From Acidobacteriota bacterium (GTDB taxonomy: Bacteria > Acidobacteriota > Vicinamibacteria > Vicinamibacterales > UBA2999): a stretch of 64,000 nucleotides of DNA. Every line of letters begins with the position of its first letter. Within the stretch, counting starts at the first letter, position 1. The notes under the pieces were generated by a model that was not told the origin of the DNA, did no database searches, and worked only from the letters and a program-made list of their open reading frames with translations. Below, in pieces: positions 1 to 9,187 of this stretch. The stretch spans positions 45,978 through 109,977 of the forward strand of contig JAGNJW010000019.1 of the NCBI GenBank assembly GCA_018000455.1, given 5' to 3'. Both the position numbers and the translations under genes were made by a program.

Positions 1-703
1 TGACGCGCAGCAGCCCCGACTCGACGACCAGCAGCGCCGACAGCGCGAGATTCACCGGCGCGGTCGGCACGCTGATCTCGCTGGCGCTGGCCGCAGCCTG
101 ACCGCCGCCCTGCCATCGCTGCAGCGCCCGCACGGAATAGAGCAACGGAAACAGGAACGCGAACGTGTACGAGATCCGCACCACCTCGAGGCCGGCGCTC
201 TCAACGAGGGCACGGAGCGAGGCGGTCGTGTAGCGGCGCAGTTCCTTGGCCAGCGTGCCGTGTCCGCCGCGCAGCGACTCGAGGGCAGCCGCCGTGATGA
301 GCACATGCCCGCCCGGACGCGCGACGCGGGCCATCTCGCGAATCGCGGCCTGCTCGAGATCGTCGGGCAGTCCGTAGAGCACGTCGAACGACGTCACGAT
401 GTCGAATGACGCATCGGGACAGGGAATCTTCCCGATGCTGCCGCGCGCGACCCGCGTGAACCCGTGCGCGCGCGCGAAGCGCGGCCCGATGGCGGTGATA
501 TCGAAGCCGAAGGCGCGGCCATGGCGGCCGAGCAGTTGGAGGTTGGCGCCGGTGCCGCAACCGCAATCGAGCAGACGCAGATCGGTGCGTCCACCGGCCG
601 CCACCGCCAACCACGGCGCGACGAACCGGCGAAACCCGCGGAACCAGAAGTGGGTGCGTTCGGCGCGGTAGGTGAGCTCGAGGAGGCGGTCGAGGTGGTC
701 CAT
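1..703 (-). CDS. Class I SAM-dependent methyltransferase (C-terminus beyond the window)
   Basis: The minus-strand frame is open from 703 to the window edge (about 234 codons). It carries the SAM-binding motif I LLDCGCGTGANLQLLG near residue 45 and a motif-II-like segment ending in SFDIVTSFDVLYGL, followed by the REMARVARPGGHVLI post-motif typical of Methyltransf_11/25 proteins. The N-terminus with THFWFRGFRR resembles methyltransferases found beside glycan and polyprenol-sugar genes. An in-frame ATG at 742 would add 13 residues, but the start at 703 fits the family better; neither has a clear ribosome site. It is divergent from the membrane glycosyltransferase-like cluster starting at 760 and probably shares its promoter region. 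The substrate cannot be told. Confidence 0.85.
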   Translation of the reverse strand, partial: MDHLDRLLELTYRAERTHFWFRGFRRFVAPWLAVAAGGRTDLRLLDCGCGTGANLQLLGRHGRAFGFDITAIGPRFARAHGFTRVARGSIGKIPCPDASFDIVTSFDVLYGLPDDLEQAAIREMARVARPGGHVLITAAALESLRGGHGTLAKELRRYTTASLRALVESAGLEVVRISYTFAFLFPLLYSVRALQRWQGGGQAAASASEISVPTAPVNLALSALLVVESGLLRV

Positions 704-759
704 GCGGTCGCGCCGACCGCAGCGGCGCGGCGACGCCGTCATGGTACCATACGTCCCGC

Positions 760-2418
760 ATGCGCCAGCGTGGGCTCGCCGAAGCCACGGCCGTCGTGGC
801 CGCTGCCCTGCTCCTCACCGCGGCCCTGACCTACCCGCTGGTCCCGAAGCTCGATCGCGTGGGCCGGCTCAACACGGCCGATGGGCGCTACGCCATGTGG
901 AACGTGGCGTGGGTGGCCGACGCGCTCATCGTGCACCCGTCACGCCTGTTCGACGCGAACATCTTCTATCCCGCTCGACAAGCACTCGCCTTCTCGGAAG
1001 CGAACATTGGCGCCGGCGTCATCGCCATTCCGGCCTGGGGCTTCAGCGGCAATCCGTACCTGGCCCACAACACCGTGGTGCTATTTGCGTTCGCGATGGG
1101 CTTGGCCGGCGCCTACTATCTGGTGCGCTACCTGACCGGCAGCCGTGGAGCCGCGGCCGTTGGCGGCGTGCTCTTCGCCTTCTGTCCGTTCGTCTTCGCG
1201 CGCACGGCGCACATCCAGCTGATGATGACGTTCGGTCTGCCGTTCTCCATGCTGGCGCTGCACCGGCTGGTCGACCGGCTCACCTTGGCGCGCGCGGTGA
1301 CGCTCGGCGTCATCCTCTGGATCCAGGCGCTGTCGTGCGCCTACTACGGGATCTTCGCGGCGCTGATGGTGGGCTTGGGCACGATCGTGTTCGCCCTCAC
1401 CCGTGGCCACTGGCGGTCGCCACGCTACTGGTTACTCATCGCCCTGGCCGCGGCGGTCTCGATCGGTCTGACGACGCCGTTCTTCCTGCCCTACGTGCAG
1501 GTGCAGCAGGAAGGGTTCGCGCGCACGCTCGACGACGCGCGCATGTACAGCGCCAATGCCGGCGCCTGGCTGGCCTCGTCGGCCTGGGCCCACCGCTGGT
1601 GGCTGAGGTGGCTCGACGGATTCTCCGAGGTCCTGTTCCCCGGCGCGCTGGCCACGCTGCTCGGTGGGTGGGGCGCCTGGCGCGTGCTGCGTCCATCGGC
1701 CGGCGCCGCCCCAGCCGGCGCCGGGATTCGGCGCGACGTCGCGGGTTTCTACCTCCTGCTCGCGCTCATCGCCTTCTGGGCCTCGTTCGGTCCCGACGCC
1801 GGTCTGTACCGCGTGCTCTTCGACACCATCCCGGTCTTCTCGTTCCTGCGGGCACCGGCGCGCATCGGTATCGTCGTCACGCTGGCGCTGGTCGTACTCG
1901 GCAGCCACGTGCTGGCGCCATGGCTTCGCGCGCGCACGCGCCCCGGGACCTGGGCGGCCGCGCTGGTCGTGCTGGCAGCGCTCGAACTGAATGGCGCACC
2001 GCTCACCGGGCTTCGTGAGGCGCCGCCCGTGCCCGAGGCCTACCGGCGCCTGGCAACGCTTCCCCGCGGCCCGCTCGCCGAGTTCCCCTACTACTACGAG
2101 CGCTCGGACTTCCCGCGGCACGCCGAGTACATGCTCGACTCGACCTATCACTTCCAGCCGCTCATCAACGGCTACTCGGATCACATCCCGGGCGAGTGGC
2201 GCGCCACCGTTGTGCCGCTCAGCTCGTTCCCCACCCGCGAGTCGTTCGCGATCCTGGGCCGGATTGGCGCGCGCTACGTCGTGTTCCATCTGCAGCGCTA
2301 CGACAGTCGCAGCCGCGAACGGCTGCTGCAACGCCTCGTCACCTACCAGCAATACCTGCGACCCCTCGTGCAACAGGACGACGTGTGGCTCTACGAAATC
2401 GTCGACTGGCCCAACTAG
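760..2418 (+). CDS. Polytopic membrane protein, GT-C glycosyltransferase-like (paralogue 1 of 3)
   Basis: This is a 552-residue integral membrane protein. An N-terminal hydrophobic helix (residues 8-28) is followed by a polar loop with NTADGRYAMWNVAWVADAL, then alternating hydrophobic helices to about residue 410 and a soluble C-terminal part of about 140 residues. That layout (helix, acidic external loop, many helices, C-terminal soluble domain) is known for GT-C polyprenol-phosphate-sugar transferases; the exact family is inferred. It is the first of three tandem paralogues sharing the D/N-rich loop, an FDANIFYP-type motif, an A-YAFNAH or related segment, and an R-P-RIGI/RFG segment before the last helices. 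It overlaps the next gene by 34 bp, so the three are probably one operon. Confidence 0.75.
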   Translation: MRQRGLAEATAVVAAALLLTAALTYPLVPKLDRVGRLNTADGRYAMWNVAWVADALIVHPSRLFDANIFYPARQALAFSEANIGAGVIAIPAWGFSGNPYLAHNTVVLFAFAMGLAGAYYLVRYLTGSRGAAAVGGVLFAFCPFVFARTAHIQLMMTFGLPFSMLALHRLVDRLTLARAVTLGVILWIQALSCAYYGIFAALMVGLGTIVFALTRGHWRSPRYWLLIALAAAVSIGLTTPFFLPYVQVQQEGFARTLDDARMYSANAGAWLASSAWAHRWWLRWLDGFSEVLFPGALATLLGGWGAWRVLRPSAGAAPAGAGIRRDVAGFYLLLALIAFWASFGPDAGLYRVLFDTIPVFSFLRAPARIGIVVTLALVVLGSHVLAPWLRARTRPGTWAAALVVLAALELNGAPLTGLREAPPVPEAYRRLATLPRGPLAEFPYYYERSDFPRHAEYMLDSTYHFQPLINGYSDHIPGEWRATVVPLSSFPTRESFAILGRIGARYVVFHLQRYDSRSRERLLQRLVTYQQYLRPLVQQDDVWLYEIVDWPN

Positions 2419-3989
2419 CCCTGTTTGCGACCCTGGCCGTCGCACACACGTGGCCGCTGGCGACCGGACTCGCGTCGATGTCGCGCACCGACAACGCCGA
2501 CACGGCGCTCAACGCCTGGATTCTGGCCTGGGTGGCGCACCAGTTGCCGGTGGCACCGCTGCACCTCTTCGACGCCAACATCTTCTATCCCGAGCCACGC
2601 ACGCTGGCGTTCTCCGAGCACATGGTCGTGCAGGGGATCATGGGCCTGCCGCTCTTCGCGCTCGGGCTCTCGGCGGTGACCGTCTACAACCTGCTGGCGC
2701 TCGTCGGGTTCGCGACGAGCGGCCTGGCGATGACGATCGTAGCCGAGCGCTGGACCGGCAGCGCACGGGCCGGGCTCATCGCCGGGCTGGCCTACGCCTT
2801 CAACGCGCACACCCTCGTGCGCTTCGGGCACATGCAGGCCTTACACGTGCAGTTCCTGCCGTTTGCCGCCGCCGCCTTGCACGACCTGCTCGATCGGGCC
2901 GCGTGGCGGCACGCCGGGCGGATGGTGCTGGCCTGTGCGCTGCAGGCCCTCACGTCCAACTACCTGCTGGTGATGACGGCAATCGCGATGGCCTGCTCCG
3001 CCGTGGCGCATCCGGCCGCGTGGACCGGCCGCGAGGGCCGGCGCCGGCTCGCCATGACGCTCGCCGCAGCGGTGGGTTGCGGGCTGGTGCTCTTGCCGTT
3101 CCTCCTGCCCTACTACGAGGCCAAACAGGCGCAGGGACTGGTGCGCCCGTTCGATGAGGTCGCCCAGTATTCGGGCCACTGGCGCGACTACCTGGCCACG
3201 GGCGGCCGCCTGCACTACGCCCTGTGGAGCCACCGCTGGTTCGACGGATCGACGCCGCTCTTCCCGGGCGTGACCGTGCTGGCGCTCGCCCTCTGTGCCC
3301 TCGCTGCGCCACAGACGTGGCGGGCGCACCGCACACGCGCCATGGTCGTCGTGGCAGGCGTCGGCGTCGTCCTGTCGTTCGGCGCCGCGGTGCCCGGCTA
3401 TCACTGGCTCTACGACCACGTGCCGATCCTCCAGGGCATTCGCGCCGTCGTGCGATTCGGCTGGCTGTGGCTCTTCGCGCTGGCAGTGCTCGCAGGCGTC
3501 GGCCTGGCCCGGCTCGAACGCCGATGGCCGGCCCACGCGGTGGCGATCACCCTGGTGGCTGGCACCCTGGTGACCTTCGAAGCCGCGCGCACGCCGATGG
3601 CGTTCACGCCGGTCGAACCAACGCCGGCGATCTACACGCACGTGGCGGCACTGGTCGACCCCGTGCTCATCGAACTGCCTTTTCCAACGCCGGCCGTCAT
3701 CCAGGACAACGGGCCGTACGTGCTCGCCTCGGCCACGCACTTCCAGGCCATGCTCAACGGCTACAGCGGATTCACGCCCGCCAGCTACTTCCTGCATGCC
3801 GCGGTGGCCAAGCGCTTGCCTTCGGCCTCGGCCGTCACCGAGTTCGGGCTGCTCGGCGTGACACACATCGTCCTGCACGGCCGCAACCTCGGCGTCGAGG
3901 TCGTGCCGCAACTCGAGGCCACAGGTACCGTGCGACTCGTGGCCCGCGAGGGCAACGACCGCTTGTACGCGATTCTGCCCTCGCCATGA
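2385..3989 (+). CDS. Polytopic membrane protein, GT-C glycosyltransferase-like (paralogue 2 of 3)
   Basis: This is a 534-residue paralogue of the preceding gene. The GTG at 2385 is chosen because the recognisable first helix (LALFATLAVAHTWPLA) follows it directly; the open frame extends upstream only as an overlap with gene 1. Shared features are the SRTDNADTALNAWILAW loop, LFDANIFYPEPRTLAFSEH, YAFNAHTLVRFGHMQALH, about ten further hydrophobic helices and a C-terminal soluble domain. The conserved DNAD motif sits just after the first helix, where GT-C enzymes have their catalytic acidic residue; that role is inference. The stop codon overlaps the next start as ATGA, which indicates translational coupling. 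The substrate is unknown; an envelope or cell-surface glycan role is likely from the methyltransferase neighbour. Confidence 0.75.
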   Translation: MALRNRRLAQLALFATLAVAHTWPLATGLASMSRTDNADTALNAWILAWVAHQLPVAPLHLFDANIFYPEPRTLAFSEHMVVQGIMGLPLFALGLSAVTVYNLLALVGFATSGLAMTIVAERWTGSARAGLIAGLAYAFNAHTLVRFGHMQALHVQFLPFAAAALHDLLDRAAWRHAGRMVLACALQALTSNYLLVMTAIAMACSAVAHPAAWTGREGRRRLAMTLAAAVGCGLVLLPFLLPYYEAKQAQGLVRPFDEVAQYSGHWRDYLATGGRLHYALWSHRWFDGSTPLFPGVTVLALALCALAAPQTWRAHRTRAMVVVAGVGVVLSFGAAVPGYHWLYDHVPILQGIRAVVRFGWLWLFALAVLAGVGLARLERRWPAHAVAITLVAGTLVTFEAARTPMAFTPVEPTPAIYTHVAALVDPVLIELPFPTPAVIQDNGPYVLASATHFQAMLNGYSGFTPASYFLHAAVAKRLPSASAVTEFGLLGVTHIVLHGRNLGVEVVPQLEATGTVRLVAREGNDRLYAILPSP

Positions 3990-5596
3990 CACGACGCACC
4001 GGCCTCGCGTTCCTGGCCGCATTGCTGGCGGCGGTACTCCATACCTGGCCGCTGGCCAGCGACCCGGTCGGACTGTCGCGGCACGACAACGCCGACACGA
4101 CACTCACGACGTGGATCGTGAGCTGGGTCGCACATGCGCTGCCGCGCGATCCTCTCCAGGTGTTCGACGCGCCGATCTTCCACCCGGAACGTCGCACGCT
4201 GGCCTACTCCGAACCGCTGCTCGTGCCGGGCGCGATGGCGATTCCGCTCGTCGCCGCCGGCCTTGACGCCACCGCCATCTACAACGTGCTGGTCATCCTC
4301 GGCTTCGCCCTGAGCGCCTGGGCGATGTGGCGGGTCTTGGCGCACTGGACAGGCGATGAGGCCGCCGGCGCCGTCGCCGGGCTGGCCTACGCCTTCAACG
4401 CGCACCTGCTCACGCGTTTCGGCCACCTGCAGGCGATTCATGCCGAGTGTCTGCCGATCGTGCTGTTTGCGATCGATCGCCTGGCCGCGCGCGGCCGGTT
4501 GCGCGACGGCGTGCTGCTCGGCGTTGGACTCGCCCTCGTCGGCCTGACCTCCATCTATCAGTTGGCGTTCGCCGCCGGCGCCACCGTCGCCGGGATGCTC
4601 GTGCGCGTTCCCGAGTGGCGGAAACGCTCGACCGCGACCAGCGTCGCCACGGGGCTCGGAGTCGGGCTCGGCGTGCTGTTCCTGGCGCCAATGCTGTGGC
4701 AGTACCTGACCGTCAGCCGAGAGTGGGGCCTGGCGCGGACAGTGGCCGACGCTGCTGCGTTCGGCGCCTCCTGGCGCGACTACCTCGCCACCGGTGGCCG
4801 CCTCCACTATGGGTGGTGGAGTGCGCCGTTCTTCAACGACACGGCGGCGCTGTTTCCGGGCGTCACCGTAACCCTGCTGGCGCTGGTCGGGTTGACCGCG
4901 CCGCGCGAGCAGCAGGGGCGCGTGCGGATGATGGCCGCCATCGGCGTCACCGGCGTGCTGATGTCGCTCGGGCCGGAGGTGCCGTTCTATACCTGGCTCT
5001 TCGAACACGTGCCGCTGCTCCAGGCGATCCGCGCCACCGACCGATGGGGGATGCTGGCGCTGACCGCGCTGGCCGTACTGGCGGGCTACGGGCTATCGGT
5101 GCTGCGCGCGCGGCTGGGCACGCGGCCCCGGCTGGCGCTCACGGCCGGTGCCATCGCCCTCATCACGATCGAAGCGCTACGGGCGCCACTGGCATTTACG
5201 CCGACGCCGGTCATCCCGCCAATCTACCAGCGCATCGCCGCCATCCCCGGCGCCGTGCTGCTCGAGTTCCCAACCTACGGGGGCCCGGAGTTCAGCCACA
5301 ACGCGCCGTACATGCTGGCGCAAACCACGCACTTCAAACCGATCGTGGCCGGCTACAGCGGCTTCTTCACGCCGGGCTACACCGAACGCCTGGCGGAGCT
5401 GGCCACGTTTCCCTCCGAGGTGTCGCGACGCCGTCTCGAGGCGATCGGGGTCACGCACATCGTGCTGCACCTGGAACCGCTGCGGGCGGCCGTGGGCCAG
5501 GCCGCCATCGACCGGATCGACCAGGTACCGTGGGTGACGCGCGAATTCGAAGACGCGACCGCGCGCGTCTATCGAGTACGCCGCGACGCGCCATGA
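3986..5596 (+). CDS. Polytopic membrane protein, GT-C glycosyltransferase-like (paralogue 3 of 3)
   Basis: This is the third tandem paralogue, 536 residues. The ATG at 3986 overlaps the previous stop (ATGA) and starts directly before the first helix. It keeps the RHDNADTTLTTWIVSW loop, FDAPIFHPERRTLAYSEP, YAFNAHLLTRFGHLQAIH and SWRDYLATGGRLHY, a segment nearly identical to one in paralogue 2 (HWRDYLATGGRLHY). Paralogues 2 and 3 are clearly closer to each other than to paralogue 1. The C-terminal soluble domain contains YSGF and GVTHIVLHLE, matching GVTHIVLHG in paralogue 2. Three successive copies in overlapping frames point to serial duplication with possible division of acceptor or donor specificity. 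Confidence 0.75.
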   Translation: MTRRTGLAFLAALLAAVLHTWPLASDPVGLSRHDNADTTLTTWIVSWVAHALPRDPLQVFDAPIFHPERRTLAYSEPLLVPGAMAIPLVAAGLDATAIYNVLVILGFALSAWAMWRVLAHWTGDEAAGAVAGLAYAFNAHLLTRFGHLQAIHAECLPIVLFAIDRLAARGRLRDGVLLGVGLALVGLTSIYQLAFAAGATVAGMLVRVPEWRKRSTATSVATGLGVGLGVLFLAPMLWQYLTVSREWGLARTVADAAAFGASWRDYLATGGRLHYGWWSAPFFNDTAALFPGVTVTLLALVGLTAPREQQGRVRMMAAIGVTGVLMSLGPEVPFYTWLFEHVPLLQAIRATDRWGMLALTALAVLAGYGLSVLRARLGTRPRLALTAGAIALITIEALRAPLAFTPTPVIPPIYQRIAAIPGAVLLEFPTYGGPEFSHNAPYMLAQTTHFKPIVAGYSGFFTPGYTERLAELATFPSEVSRRRLEAIGVTHIVLHLEPLRAAVGQAAIDRIDQVPWVTREFEDATARVYRVRRDAP

Positions 5597-5909
5597 GCCG
5601 GGACACGTCCACCATGCAGCGTCTCACCCCCAGCCAGTGCTGGAGCGTCTCGACCAGGGGATACGGCACCGCGCGTATCGGGCGGGGCAAGGCCCAGCCG
5701 CCGGCGTGCCAAGAATGTGCCGGCGTTCCGCGAGGCCGGCGTTGACCTGAGGAATTCGGGGTGGTAGTCTCCGTGACCGTTGCGATCGAGGCCTTCGCGC
5801 GCCCTCGGTCTGTGCACCGAACCGCTGGACCCGAGACGTCGGTCGCTGTGTTACCCGGAGCTTGTCGTGGCAGACAGGCGGCTGCGACTTTGGACCAAAG
5901 GAGGTTGGT
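5597..5909. other. Intergenic stretch without a convincing gene
   Basis: About 310 bp lie between the third membrane paralogue and the secreted protein. A 50-codon plus-strand frame from 5593 has no family resemblance and no ribosome site. Short minus-strand frames look like chance open frames. The 3' end holds the strong ribosome site of the next gene. No tRNA, convincing hairpin or repeat was seen. Confidence 0.5.
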
Positions 5910-6752
5910 GTGGGCCGAATCCTTGCGAAGGTGTTTCTCGGGTGTGTGTTGGCAGTGGGAGCAGCGACCACCGTACAGGCGCAGGCGCTCGGTACCTTCC
6001 GCTGGCAGTTGCAGCCCTTCTGCAACGTCCTGACGTTGACCGTCACGCAGGTGGGCGCGACCTACCGGCTGGAGGGCCTGGATGACCGCTGCGGAGGAGG
6101 CGCGGCTCCGTCGTCCGCAATGGGCGTCGGCTACCCGAAGCCGGACGGCACAATTGGCTTCGGCATCACCATCGTCCTCGACCCCGGGGCGGCTCCGCTC
6201 CAGCTGACGAGTGCCATCTCGCTGTCGACGATCAGCGGCACATGGCAGGACAGCGCCAGCAATTCTGGCGCGTTCGTGTTCAATCCAGCGATTGCCCCGG
6301 GCTCCCCGAGGCCTGCACCTCGGGCCGTGTTCAGTGCCGGCCTCTCCGCTGGGGGAGCCACCGTCACGAATGTTGCCATGCCGAGTGCTTCGACCGACGC
6401 CGCCAACAAGACCTACGTCGACACCGCCGTGGGTAACGCCCCACGCGCCGGCTATGTGACAGTGAACGGGACCTCTGTATTCCAGAGCAACATCCCAGGC
6501 GTGGTCGTGCAGCGGGCTGCCACCTATCCGGCAGGGCTCTTTTGTCTGACGCTCCCGAGTCCCTACCAGGCGCGCGGCGCCGTCGGATCCATCCAGCAGG
6601 GCACCTCGGGCAACGGAACCGCGGGCATTCTGGTCATTTCGTCGTCGTTCTACACGGCCTGCCTGGAGCAGGGGTTCTCGCTGGGTGTTTACACCTACAA
6701 CTCCAGTGGCACGTTGCAAGATTTCTCGTTCACGGTACTCGTGCCGCGATAG
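5910..6752 (+). CDS. Secreted protein with a tail-fibre-like motif
   Basis: This is a 280-residue protein with an N-terminal signal peptide (VGRILAKVFLGCVLAVG, cleavage after VQAQA). GTG 5910 is preferred over the upstream ATG at 5862 because a near-perfect ribosome site (AAAGGAGG, 5897-5904) lies five bases before it and the signal peptide begins there. The first half looks like a small beta-rich domain with two Cys (FCN, DDRCGGG). The middle carries TNVAMPSASTDAANKTYVD, a motif that recurs in phage tail-fibre and adhesin stalk proteins. The C-terminal 90 residues are beta-rich with two more Cys. No enzymatic motif is visible. It is probably extracellular or surface-attached; function unknown. 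Confidence 0.65.
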   Translation: MGRILAKVFLGCVLAVGAATTVQAQALGTFRWQLQPFCNVLTLTVTQVGATYRLEGLDDRCGGGAAPSSAMGVGYPKPDGTIGFGITIVLDPGAAPLQLTSAISLSTISGTWQDSASNSGAFVFNPAIAPGSPRPAPRAVFSAGLSAGGATVTNVAMPSASTDAANKTYVDTAVGNAPRAGYVTVNGTSVFQSNIPGVVVQRAATYPAGLFCLTLPSPYQARGAVGSIQQGTSGNGTAGILVISSSFYTACLEQGFSLGVYTYNSSGTLQDFSFTVLVPR

Positions 6753-6931
6753 GTGGGCGGGGACGGCGAGCCGAGGCGGCGCGTCGCCGTAAGGCTCCTC
6801 AATTCATGGACGACGCCTGGCCGCCCGAAGCGTTCGTCGAACGAACACCCGCCCAGCTCCACTGGTTCCGGCGCCTGGACTTCCTCTACGAACGGCGTCC
6901 CTTCGTGCATGAAGGGTTCGTGAAAGGGCGC

Positions 6932-9187
6932 TCAGCTCGGGGGCCGGCGCCCGGTCGTCGAGGGACTCGTGGCTTCGCCAGGGCCCGCCCTAGCGGGCGC
7001 TGCCGCGGCCGGGGCGGGCCTGGGCACAGGCTTCAGCACGCCGCCGCCATAGAGCCGGCGATAGTCTTCCGCGGTGCCGAGAATGCGCTTCACGTAGTTC
7101 TGTGTCTCGGGAAACGGGATGTCGTCGATCCACTCGTCGACGGGAAGGTCCGGCCGCTCCGCTTTCCACCGCGTGACGCGATGGCCGCCGGCGTTGTAGC
7201 CCGCGAGCGCGTAGGCGGCGTGACCGTACTTGGCCATGAGATCGCTGAAGTACTCCGTGCCGATGGCCATGTTCACTTCGGGATCGGTGAGCCGGCGGGT
7301 CGAGAACGGCTTGATGCCGAGCTGTCTGGCGACACTGCGTCCGGTGGCCGGCATGATCTGCATCAGCCCGATCGCACCGGCCGATGACGAGATCCCCGCA
7401 TCGAACGTGGACTCCTGCGCGGCCAGCGCCACGACCAGGTACGGATCGAGCCCGCGCCGTTTGGCGCTGCCCTCGAGCTGCTGCCAGTAGTCGATCGGGA
7501 AGATGACGCGCAGCACGTCTTGCGGCAGCGACTCCCCGCCCGAGGCGAGGTATTGCGGATAGGCGCGCTTCATCGCGTTGATGCCGGGGCGGAGGCGCCC
7601 GGCCCGATACTGCGCAAATGCCGCCGTGGCCTGGAGCACCGGCGAATCGCCGTGCACGCGCCGGGCGAACTGCACCTCGGCCAGGACCAGATCGTGGAGC
7701 CCGAGGGCCATCAGCAAGGCGATCTGCCGTTCGTTGGGTGGCGGCGGTGGCCTGAGGCCGGGCTGCGCCACGAGACTCGAGGGCACGCTGGCGCCGGCGC
7801 CGAGTTGCGCGACGGCGAGGCGGCCATAGTAGCTGTTGAGATAGTCGGTCGCGGTCAGCACGAAGCGCGCGCTGGCCCCGGCGGTGTCGCCGAGACGCTG
7901 CTTCGCGCGGGCACTCCAGTAGAGCCACGACGGGCGGTAGTCGGATCGCGGGAAGCTGCGCGCACCGGTCTCGAAGTAGGCGATGGCCGCCGCATCGTTC
8001 TTGTGGCGGTATGCCCACCAGCCGGCCTTCCAGGCCGCCCGCTCGGCAAAGCGGCCCGTCGGGAAGCGCTGCACCATCATCCCGAACACCTCGGCCGCCG
8101 AGGCATCGTCATCGGCAAGCACGTACCAGGTGGCCATGCCGTTGAGCGCCTCCTCGGCATACGGGTTCTGACGGTGGGCGTCGGCGAGCGCCGCCACGGC
8201 CTGCACGTAGCCGTTCACGTCGCCGAGTCCGCGCACGGCCAGCGCGTAGTGCAGTTGCGCCTCGGCTTGATGGGCGCCGGTACCGGTGAGCGGGCGCAGG
8301 CGATCCACGGCCGTGCGGAACTGCTTGGCCTGCACGTCGGCGGCGGCGATACGGACCTCGGCGCCGTCGTGGATCTCGCCGGTGGTGGCCGCGGCGACCT
8401 CGACGTAGGCGGCTCGCGCCAGCGCCCAGCGCCGCGCGGCATACAGCGCCGCCGCCCGGGCCCGCGTCTTGTCGAGCCTGGCCGGGAAGGCTACGGTCGC
8501 GTCGCCGAGACGCGCCAGCACGGCGCCGGAGGCCTCGGCATCCGGTGCCAGCGGATAGTCGTAGTAGACCAGCCGGTGCGCCTCGATGGCGCCGGCGGCA
8601 TCGCCCGCCCGCTCGCGCGCGATGCCCAGGCGATGGGCGACGCGGTCGGCGTCGGCCGGTTTGGCGGCGAGGAGCCGCGCGAACGTCTCGCTTGCCCGGG
8701 CGTATTCCCCGCGCTGCTCCTGCACCTCGGCGAGCCGCCACAGCGCCTGCTCGGCAATGTAGCTGCGCGTGTTCGAGGTGTTGACGGACCCGAAGGTGGC
8801 GGCGGCGTCATCGAGACGACCGCCGCGCTGGGCCACGAGACCGCGGTAGTACTTCACGTGGTCGGCCAGCGGCGAAGCGTCGAGGGCAGCAGCCGCGACG
8901 AGCGCCGCGACCGACGAGGCATCACCGCCGCCGTCGATGACGACGACGGCGCGGGCGAAGTCCTTGAGCGGCGCCGTCACGGCGGAGGCCGGGGCGGGAG
9001 CGAGCCAGTAGGCCGACGGCGGCGCCGGTACCGGGTCGTGCGCGGTGGGTACGAGCGGCGGCGCCGCCTCCTGCCGGGCGGCGTCAGGGGACGCGCCGAC
9101 GAGCGCGAGGACCGTCAGGACCGCGCCGACGCCCAACCGCCACCGGCGGCCGGACGCCCGCGCGACACCTGCGGCCCATGGCCTCAC
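6932..9187 (-). CDS. Soluble lytic murein transglycosylase with TPR-rich N-terminus (Slt type)
   Basis: This 751-residue protein cleaves the MurNAc-GlcNAc bond of peptidoglycan with formation of 1,6-anhydroMurNAc (family knowledge). The C-terminal SLT domain shows the catalytic Glu in LAAQESTFDAGISSSAG, followed by AIGLMQIMPAT and the AYALAGYNAGGHRV and ETQNYVKRIL motifs of family 1 enzymes. Residues of roughly 100-550 are alpha-helical tandem TPR-like repeats. An N-terminal hydrophobic segment (RRWRLGVGAVLTVLALVGA) would export it. GTG 9187 is chosen because it overlaps the upstream stop as GTGA; the longer frame from 9259 would run 76 bp into the neighbour. It is co-transcribed with the GAF protein. 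Confidence 0.9.
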   Translation of the reverse strand: MRPWAAGVARASGRRWRLGVGAVLTVLALVGASPDAARQEAAPPLVPTAHDPVPAPPSAYWLAPAPASAVTAPLKDFARAVVVIDGGGDASSVAALVAAAALDASPLADHVKYYRGLVAQRGGRLDDAAATFGSVNTSNTRSYIAEQALWRLAEVQEQRGEYARASETFARLLAAKPADADRVAHRLGIARERAGDAAGAIEAHRLVYYDYPLAPDAEASGAVLARLGDATVAFPARLDKTRARAAALYAARRWALARAAYVEVAAATTGEIHDGAEVRIAAADVQAKQFRTAVDRLRPLTGTGAHQAEAQLHYALAVRGLGDVNGYVQAVAALADAHRQNPYAEEALNGMATWYVLADDDASAAEVFGMMVQRFPTGRFAERAAWKAGWWAYRHKNDAAAIAYFETGARSFPRSDYRPSWLYWSARAKQRLGDTAGASARFVLTATDYLNSYYGRLAVAQLGAGASVPSSLVAQPGLRPPPPPNERQIALLMALGLHDLVLAEVQFARRVHGDSPVLQATAAFAQYRAGRLRPGINAMKRAYPQYLASGGESLPQDVLRVIFPIDYWQQLEGSAKRRGLDPYLVVALAAQESTFDAGISSSAGAIGLMQIMPATGRSVARQLGIKPFSTRRLTDPEVNMAIGTEYFSDLMAKYGHAAYALAGYNAGGHRVTRWKAERPDLPVDEWIDDIPFPETQNYVKRILGTAEDYRRLYGGGVLKPVPRPAPAAAAPARAGPGEATSPSTTGRRPPS

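Noticed and set aside
5593..5745. 50-codon frame after the third membrane paralogue
   Set aside because: It has only an overlapping ATGA to support it; its composition does not look like protein, and no family is recognised.
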